This document shows, piece by piece, positions 5,246 through 8,939 of a stretch of DNA of 8,939 bases. Origin of the DNA: an uncultured Bacilli bacterium (GTDB lineage: Bacteria; Bacillota_I; Bacilli_A; RF39; UBA660). The stretch covers positions 1-8,939 of the forward strand of contig CANQDB010000054.1 in assembly GCA_947591175.1 (NCBI GenBank). Reading direction: 5' to 3'. Position 1 is the stretch's first letter. Each line of letters opens with the position of its first letter. Below the pieces are notes generated by a model. The model was given only the letters and a program-made list of their open reading frames with translations, ran no database searches and was not told the origin of the DNA. The position numbers were made by a program, and so were the translations under genes.

Positions 5246-5825
5246 TGTCGAGTTAAAAATAAGTGCGGTTAGAAGAAGTCAATATCCCGAAGATGGACTT
5301 CCAGAATTTTTACTAGTCGGTCGCAGTAATGTTGGTAAAAGTAGTTTTATCAATGCTTTGGTTAATCGTAAAAATATTGCCCGTATTTCTAGTCTTCCAG
5401 GAAAAACTCAAACTTTAAATTTTTACTTAGTGAACAATGCTTTTTATTTAGTCGATGTTCCAGGATATGGATATGCGGCAGTTAATCGGAAAGTGCAAGA
5501 AAAGTTTGGTAAAATGATTGAAGAATATCTCGAAAAAAGAAGTGAGATGAAAAGGGTCTTTATGCTCGTCGATTTTCGCATGAGACCAACTGAAGATGAC
5601 TTACTTATGTATCATTTCTTAAAATATTATAATATTCCTGTTACAGTTGTAGCAACCAAGGTCGATAAAGTAGGAGCTAGCAAGAAAGATAAAAACAAGA
5701 AGGCTATCTTAGATGCCTTAGACTTAGTTGTAGGCGATGAACTCGTACTATTTTCTAGCGTAACAAAATTAGGAAGAGACGATATTTTAAAACAAATTGA
5801 ATCATTGACCGAAGAGACCATTTAG
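5232..5825 (+). CDS. ysxC: ribosome biogenesis GTPase YsxC/YihA
   Basis: A 197-residue small GTPase needed for late assembly of the 50S ribosomal subunit. All G motifs are visible: GRSNVGKSS (30-38), the switch I threonine in PGKTQT (56-61), DVPGYGYA (75-82), TKVDK (142-146) and SSVTK (175-179). PGYGYAxV is characteristic of this subfamily. Length is typical (about 195-200). The ATG at 5232 is chosen over an in-frame start at 5184 because GAGGTG lies just upstream and the protein then starts MKINNVELK, as in the family. It overlaps the previous gene by 14 bases. A terminator overlaps its stop codon, ending the operon. Confidence 0.95.
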   Translation: MKINNVELKISAVRRSQYPEDGLPEFLLVGRSNVGKSSFINALVNRKNIARISSLPGKTQTLNFYLVNNAFYLVDVPGYGYAAVNRKVQEKFGKMIEEYLEKRSEMKRVFMLVDFRMRPTEDDLLMYHFLKYYNIPVTVVATKVDKVGASKKDKNKKAILDALDLVVGDELVLFSSVTKLGRDDILKQIESLTEETI

Positions 5826-5834
5826 TCTCTTTTT
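5812..5834 (+). terminator. terminator overlapping the ysxC stop codon
   Basis: AAGAGAC (5812-5818) pairs with GTCTCTT (5825-5831) around CATTTA, followed by TTT. The stop codon TAG (5823-5825) is partly in the loop. A second complement, GTCTCTTC (5850-5857), lies downstream, so an alternative pairing with 5811-5818 is possible. Confidence 0.68.
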
Positions 5835-5880
5835 AGTTACCAAAAAGTCGTCTCTTCATATGATACTTTAGGTGATTATC

Positions 5881-6345
5881 TTGCGAGTTCTAGAAAGAGA
5901 TGAAGTTTATTATATATATGTCAATCGGGCTTATATAAAAGAAGTTGACTTTGCCTCAAAAGATTCTATCAGTAAATATGCTAAGGAACTAGTTCTTAAG
6001 TTAAAACGGCTTTACAATATCGTCCTCATGGGATTTTATGAAATGAAGGTTTACGTTCATAAAGAGATAGGCATATTTGTTGAGTTAAAACCAATAGATG
6101 ATGATTTCGACTTCTTTACCATCGATTTAAAAGTGATAATTTTACTTAATCAAGAGTTCTTTTTAAAAACTTTAAATTTCGACTATGTTGATTCTTTAAA
6201 ACCTCTTTATTATCATAACGGTTACTATTATGCTTCGTTAGAACATGAAAAAAACTACCTAACGTACTTAGAATTAGGTAGCCTTGTCTATGGAAAAGAA
6301 GTAGAAGAAGTAAAAAGATTAGGGCTTCTTCTTCAAAGCGATTAA
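5881..6345 (+). CDS. hypothetical protein, no family recognised
   Basis: A 154-residue protein I do not recognise. It is rich in Tyr, Phe, Leu, Val, Asp, Glu and Lys, with no signal peptide and no clear membrane helix. It reads like a compact soluble alpha/beta protein: a strand-like YYIYVNRAYI near the N-terminus, a helix KDSISKYAKELVLKLKRLY, a strand-rich middle (MKVYVHKEIGIFVELK), an acidic DDDFDFFTID and a C-terminal helix ending in VKRLGLLL. The TTG at 5881 is preferred because AGGTGAT lies 6-7 bases upstream. The in-frame GTG at 5872 sits inside that site and has no site of its own, though it would add only three residues. It follows the ysxC terminator by about 50 bases, so expression may depend on readthrough. 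It ends 4 bases into the convergent hydrolase gene. Confidence 0.72.
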   Translation: MRVLERDEVYYIYVNRAYIKEVDFASKDSISKYAKELVLKLKRLYNIVLMGFYEMKVYVHKEIGIFVELKPIDDDFDFFTIDLKVIILLNQEFFLKTLNFDYVDSLKPLYYHNGYYYASLEHEKNYLTYLELGSLVYGKEVEEVKRLGLLLQSD

Positions 6346-6971
6346 TTTATTTTTAATATAACCTCAAAATCTTTTAGATTGTCTTTAAATAATTTTCCAT
6401 CTTGAAGGGTGCCAACAATACTTCCATAATGTGTGGGAATTACGACTTTTGGTTTCATAACTTTTATTAGTTCACTTGCTTCTTGATAGTCCATCGTATA
6501 AGTTCCCCCAATTGGAATAAGAGCAATGTCACATTTTACTTGTTGGGCATCAATTGTATTATCAGTGTCTCCTGAAATATAGATTCTTTCATTGTCGATC
6601 GTTATGATATAGCCAACGTAATTTTTATCTTTGGGATGGAAAGGTTTAGTTAAATTATAACTGGGAATAGTTTCGACCCTGTAGCCATTTATTAAATATG
6701 TTTGATTAGGTTCTACTTCGATAATGTTTTCATCTTTAATATTTATGTTAGTAAGATTTGGTCTAATACTTTTTGGAACTACTAGGCAAGTAGATTCTTT
6801 TTTTATGTTGTCAATGGAAGTAGGGTCTAGATGGTCATAATGATCGTGGGTTATAAAAATAAGGTCGGCGTCATTTTTTCTGTCACTTATTTTAAAAGGG
6901 TCAAAATAAATAATTTGGTCACCAGCAATTCTAATACTACTTTGAGTATTGATAGTAATTTTATCTTTCAT
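6342..6971 (-). CDS. metallo-beta-lactamase fold hydrolase (UlaG/YtkL-like)
   Basis: A 209-residue metal-dependent hydrolase of the short MBL group. Metal ligands are visible: THDHYDH (41-47, the HxHxDH motif), SGDTD (133-137, Asp135) and PTHYG (179-183, His181). SYNLTKPFHPKDKNYVGY (104-121) and LIPIGGTYTMD (151-161) are typical of this group, often annotated as UPF0173 or MBL-fold hydrolases of unknown substrate. No RNA-binding domain is present, so RNase J or Z roles are unlikely. The start is supported by GGAGATGA about 7 bases upstream. It is read against its neighbours, with its own promoter next to that of der. Confidence 0.88.
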   Translation of the reverse strand: MKDKITINTQSSIRIAGDQIIYFDPFKISDRKNDADLIFITHDHYDHLDPTSIDNIKKESTCLVVPKSIRPNLTNINIKDENIIEVEPNQTYLINGYRVETIPSYNLTKPFHPKDKNYVGYIITIDNERIYISGDTDNTIDAQQVKCDIALIPIGGTYTMDYQEASELIKVMKPKVVIPTHYGSIVGTLQDGKLFKDNLKDFEVILKIN

Positions 6972-6991
6972 ATTTTTTCATCTCCGAACTT

Positions 6992-7021
6992 ATCATAACA
7001 CTTTTCCTTTTTCGATTTCAA
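6992..7021 (-). promoter_or_regulatory. promoter of the MBL-fold hydrolase
   Basis: On the minus strand TTGAAA (7021-7016), 18-base spacer, TATGAT (6997-6992). It stands back to back with the der promoter, three bases apart at the -35 elements, so the two may compete. Confidence 0.65.
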
Positions 7022-7024
7022 TGG

Positions 7025-7053
7025 TTGTAGTTTTTTTGCGTTTTTGCTATAAT
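7025..7053 (+). promoter_or_regulatory. promoter of the der operon
   Basis: TTGTAG (7025-7030), 17-base spacer, TATAAT (7048-7053). A strong ribosome binding site AAGGAGGTG (7067-7074) precedes the ATG at 7080. Confidence 0.78.
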
Positions 7054-7079
7054 AAAGAAGAAAAAAAGGAGGTGGATTT

Positions 7080-8384
7080 ATGGCCTTACCTACAGTTTCA
7101 TTAGTTGGACATCCAAATGTCGGCAAGAGTACTTTGTTTAACAAAATGGTCGGTAAGAAGATATCGATTATCGAAGATACTCCAGGCGTGACAAGGGATA
7201 GAATCTATAGTGAAGTTAAATATTTAGATTATCGTTTCTATCTAATTGATACAGGTGGAATCGAAGTCTCCAAAGAACTTTTTAGTGATGAAATCAAAGT
7301 TCAAGCGGAACTTGCTATTTTAGAAAGTGACGTCGTAGTCTTTGTCGTCGATGGTAAAGAGGGGCTTACTTCGTCAGATAAAATGATTCGTGATTTATTA
7401 CGTAAATCTAATAAAAAGGTAATCGTGGCTATCAATAAAGTAGACCATAAGGCTTATCAAGAACACCTCTATGACTTTTATGAATTAGGTTTCGATACTT
7501 ATGTGCCTATTTCTTCGGAACATAACACTGGATTTATTGAATTAATGGAAGCAATCGTTAAGGATTTTCCTAAGCAAGAGGAAGAGACACCTGATGAACG
7601 TCTTAAATTTTCAGTTATCGGACGTCCTAATGTTGGAAAGAGTAGTTTAATCAACGCTTTACTTAATGAAGAACGAGCAATCGTAAGTGATGTTGCGGGC
7701 ACTACTAGAGATTCTGTCGATACAGTTTTTACATATCACGGAGAAGAATACGTGGTTATCGATACAGCTGGAATGCGTAAAAAAGGTAAAGTTTACGAAA
7801 ATATTGAAAAGTATAGTTTACTTCGAAGTCTTAGAGCGATGGATAGAAGTGATGTGTGTGTCCTAGTTATCAATGCCGAAGAAGGAATTATTGAACATGA
7901 TAAACATATCGCGGGGTATGCTATTGAAAAAGGTAAAGGCTTAGTCTTTGTCGTCAACAAATGGGATACAGTTAAAGATGAGACCATAGCTGACTTTATC
8001 AAAAAAATAAGAGCCGAGTTTCAATTTGCTACTTATGCCCCAATCGTTTTCTTATCGGCCCTTACCAAAAAAAGAATTCATACTTTGATGCCGGAAATTA
8101 TAAGAGTTGGGGAAAACTGTAAAAAGGAAGTAAAAACAAATACTTTAAACGATGTGATAATAGATGCGTATCGCTTGAATTTACCACCATCTTATAAGGG
8201 AAATCGCTTGAAGATTTATTATACGACTCAAACGGGGACGGCTCCCCCAAAATTTACCTTTTTTGTCAATAATAAAGGACTTGTTCATTTTTCATACGAA
8301 CGTTATTTAGAAAATAAAATTAGAGAAAGTTTTGACTTTGGAGGAACACCAATAGTTCTTCAATTCAAAAATAGAGGAGAGTAA
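7080..8384 (+). CDS. der: ribosome biogenesis GTPase Der (EngA)
   Basis: A 434-residue essential GTPase with two tandem G domains, acting in 50S subunit maturation. Domain 1: GHPNVGKST (10-18), TPGVTRD (34-40), DTGG (57-60), NKVD (119-122). Domain 2: GRPNVGKSS (181-189), GTTRD (207-211), DTAGMRKKGK (228-237), NKWD (293-296). The C-terminal KH-like domain (about 350-434) ends FGGTPIVLQFKNRGE, typical of Der. The first P-loop has His where Arg is more usual (GHPNVGKS), probably neutral. Length is normal. It heads a transcription unit with the 63-residue protein starting 2 bases after its stop. Confidence 0.97.
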   Translation: MALPTVSLVGHPNVGKSTLFNKMVGKKISIIEDTPGVTRDRIYSEVKYLDYRFYLIDTGGIEVSKELFSDEIKVQAELAILESDVVVFVVDGKEGLTSSDKMIRDLLRKSNKKVIVAINKVDHKAYQEHLYDFYELGFDTYVPISSEHNTGFIELMEAIVKDFPKQEEETPDERLKFSVIGRPNVGKSSLINALLNEERAIVSDVAGTTRDSVDTVFTYHGEEYVVIDTAGMRKKGKVYENIEKYSLLRSLRAMDRSDVCVLVINAEEGIIEHDKHIAGYAIEKGKGLVFVVNKWDTVKDETIADFIKKIRAEFQFATYAPIVFLSALTKKRIHTLMPEIIRVGENCKKEVKTNTLNDVIIDAYRLNLPPSYKGNRLKIYYTTQTGTAPPKFTFFVNNKGLVHFSYERYLENKIRESFDFGGTPIVLQFKNRGE

Positions 8385-8386
8385 TT

Positions 8387-8578
8387 ATGGGATTATTATT
8401 TAATCGAAAAGATCCAAAAAATGAACTTGAAGGGTTAGACAGAGCGCAAGCTATGCTTGATGAACGTTTGCAAAAAAAATTAATCACCTTAGAACAATAT
8501 CAAAAACAATCGATGGAGTTTCGTCGCCGTCGTGAAAAGTACGAAAAGAAATTAGGACTAGATAAGTACTCTAACTAA
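8387..8578 (+). CDS. small charged helical protein, SHOCT-like C-terminus
   Basis: A 63-residue protein, one third Lys, Arg, Glu and Asp, probably alpha-helical throughout. The segment LDERLQKKLITLEQYQKQS followed by MEFRRRREKYEKKLG resembles SHOCT-type short domains (length, then IT-x-E-x-Y/F, then basic helix), often found at ends of membrane or regulatory proteins as an oligomerising part. This likeness is by eye only. The ATG is supported by GAGGAGA inside the end of der, with a 2-base gap, so it is translated with der. No signal or membrane segment is present. Function unknown; a real gene is likely because of the spacing, binding site and codon use. Confidence 0.72.
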   Translation: MGLLFNRKDPKNELEGLDRAQAMLDERLQKKLITLEQYQKQSMEFRRRREKYEKKLGLDKYSN

Positions 8579-8610
8579 AAGCGATCTCTTACATATAATA
8601 ATGTAGGAGG
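8574..8610 (+). promoter_or_regulatory. candidate mother-cell sigma E/K promoter and RBS of the SpoVIF-like gene
   Basis: CATATAATA (8592-8600) fits the sigma K -10 consensus CATAnnnTA and is close to the sigma E -10. AC at 8574-8575 stands 16 bases upstream, as in sigma K promoters. The start would fall near 8605-8607, right at the AGGAGG binding site (8605-8610), leaving a very short leader, a point against it. TACAT and ATGTA (8590-8605) also form a small palindrome here. Confidence 0.4.
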
Positions 8611-8617
8611 TTTTTTT

Positions 8618-8857
8618 ATGTTTGGAGATTCTTTTTTTAAGAAAGTTGAAAATAAAACTAATGTCAATAAGGAGACAATTCTTTCCCTTGCTAACAAATT
8701 ACAACATAGTGATATGAAGGATGAAGGAGTTTTACGAGATTTGGTAAAAGAGATTGGTGGCATAACTGGAAAGGATGTTTCTAAAGAAAAAGAAGATAAA
8801 ATTGTGAATGCTATTCTTAAAGATCAAGTACCTAAAAATATCGATAAAATGGTTTAA
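8618..8857 (+). CDS. spoVIF: stage VI sporulation protein F-like protein
   Basis: A 79-residue protein resembling SpoVIF (YjcC of Bacillus subtilis), a late mother-cell protein needed for normal spore coat assembly and GerE-dependent expression. Recognised pattern from memory: FFKKVENKTNVNKETILSLANKLQ near the N-terminus, then a mid helix KDEGVLRDLVKEIGGITGK and DKIVNAI near residues 65-71. Length agrees (about 80-88). No membrane segment. A strong AGGAGG stands 7 bases before the ATG. It lies 39 bases after the preceding gene, so it can be read from the der promoter, or from its own sporulation promoter at 8574-8600. Its presence points to a Bacilli-type spore former. Confidence 0.7.
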   Translation: MFGDSFFKKVENKTNVNKETILSLANKLQHSDMKDEGVLRDLVKEIGGITGKDVSKEKEDKIVNAILKDQVPKNIDKMV

Positions 8858-8858
8858 A

Positions 8859-8908
8859 AGAGGGGGCTGTTGGGAAATTAAGTGATTAATTTCTTGACAG
8901 TTTCTTTT
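8859..8908 (+). terminator. long G-U rich hairpin after the SpoVIF-like gene
   Basis: Two bases after the stop codon, 8859-8881 can pair with 8886-8908 at all 23 positions when G-U is allowed, capped by a GTGA (GNRA) tetraloop. The inner eight pairs, GAAATTAA and TTAATTTC, are perfect. The outer part pairs GGGGG with TTTCT. A T-rich stretch follows. The wobble pairs make the structure strong only in plus-strand RNA, which favours a terminator. See also the possible insertion-sequence end. Confidence 0.62.
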
Positions 8909-8939
8909 CTTTTGGCTTTACATATGGAAATTTTTCTTT
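8886..8939 (-). other. possible 3' end of a gene entering from the right edge
   Basis: On the minus strand an open frame runs from the window edge for 17 residues (KEKFPYVKPKEKKLSRN) to TAA at 8888-8886. GGGGGCTGTTGGGAAATTAA just beyond resembles ends of IS1182-type elements, whose transposase stops close to the terminal repeat. This is a resemblance only; 54 bases cannot decide it. Confidence 0.2.

Noticed and set aside
1..8939. CRISPR array, tRNA, rRNA or complete mobile element
   Set aside because: No regularly spaced repeats, no tRNA-like cloverleaf and no transposase or integrase frame was found; only the right edge hints at an insertion sequence.

Overview
The window is AT-rich chromosomal DNA from an endospore-forming, low-GC Bacillota, most likely a member of Bacilli. 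It carries an alpha/beta-type small acid-soluble spore protein, a SpoVIF-like late sporulation protein, strong AGGAGG-type ribosome binding sites, TTG starts and short U-tailed terminators. The genus cannot be read from the sequence.

Layout. 1-330: spore DNA-binding protein gene (18-227), its terminator, then a promoter. 330-1361: a family 2 glycosyltransferase. 1422-2600: acetate kinase (ackA). 2601-3077: a long gene-poor gap that is highly structured. 3078-5825: a second acetate kinase, a DHH/DHHA1 phosphoesterase of the NrnA type and the ribosome-assembly GTPase YsxC/YihA, closely packed as one operon and ending in a terminator that overlaps the ysxC stop. 5881-6345: a protein I do not recognise. 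6342-6971 (minus): a metallo-beta-lactamase-fold hydrolase, convergent with the previous gene and divergent from the next. 7080-8857: the double GTPase Der, a 63-residue charged protein and a SpoVIF-like protein. The right edge holds a very long RNA hairpin that is a terminator, possibly an insertion-sequence end.

The most interesting region is the 477-base gap between the two acetate kinases. It looks like an undescribed type I toxin-antitoxin locus. On the minus strand a near-perfect Shine-Dalgarno sequence precedes a 23-residue peptide with one hydrophobic segment (2873-2802). That transcript ends at a strong terminator (2754-2717), and its 5' end can pair with its 3' end. On the plus strand a convergent RNA of about 150 nt (about 2645-2797) ends at its own terminator inside the toxin unit. 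The two RNAs overlap for about 80 nt at their 3' ends. They also carry a pair of direct repeats, so the small RNA can pair with the start of the toxin reading frame. All four differences in the 31-nt repeat core leave G-U pairs. The layout resembles Fst/par of plasmid pAD1, but the peptide is not an Fst homologue that I can recognise.

Second point of interest: the two acetate kinases are clear paralogues. The second has lost the conserved phenylalanine of the acyl-binding pocket (GFHGTSH to GAHGTSH) and the histidine of VHGG, while keeping the catalytic residues. A larger acyl substrate is a reasonable prediction. YsxC and Der both act in 50S ribosome assembly. The spore genes at both ends are probably under sporulation sigma factors.
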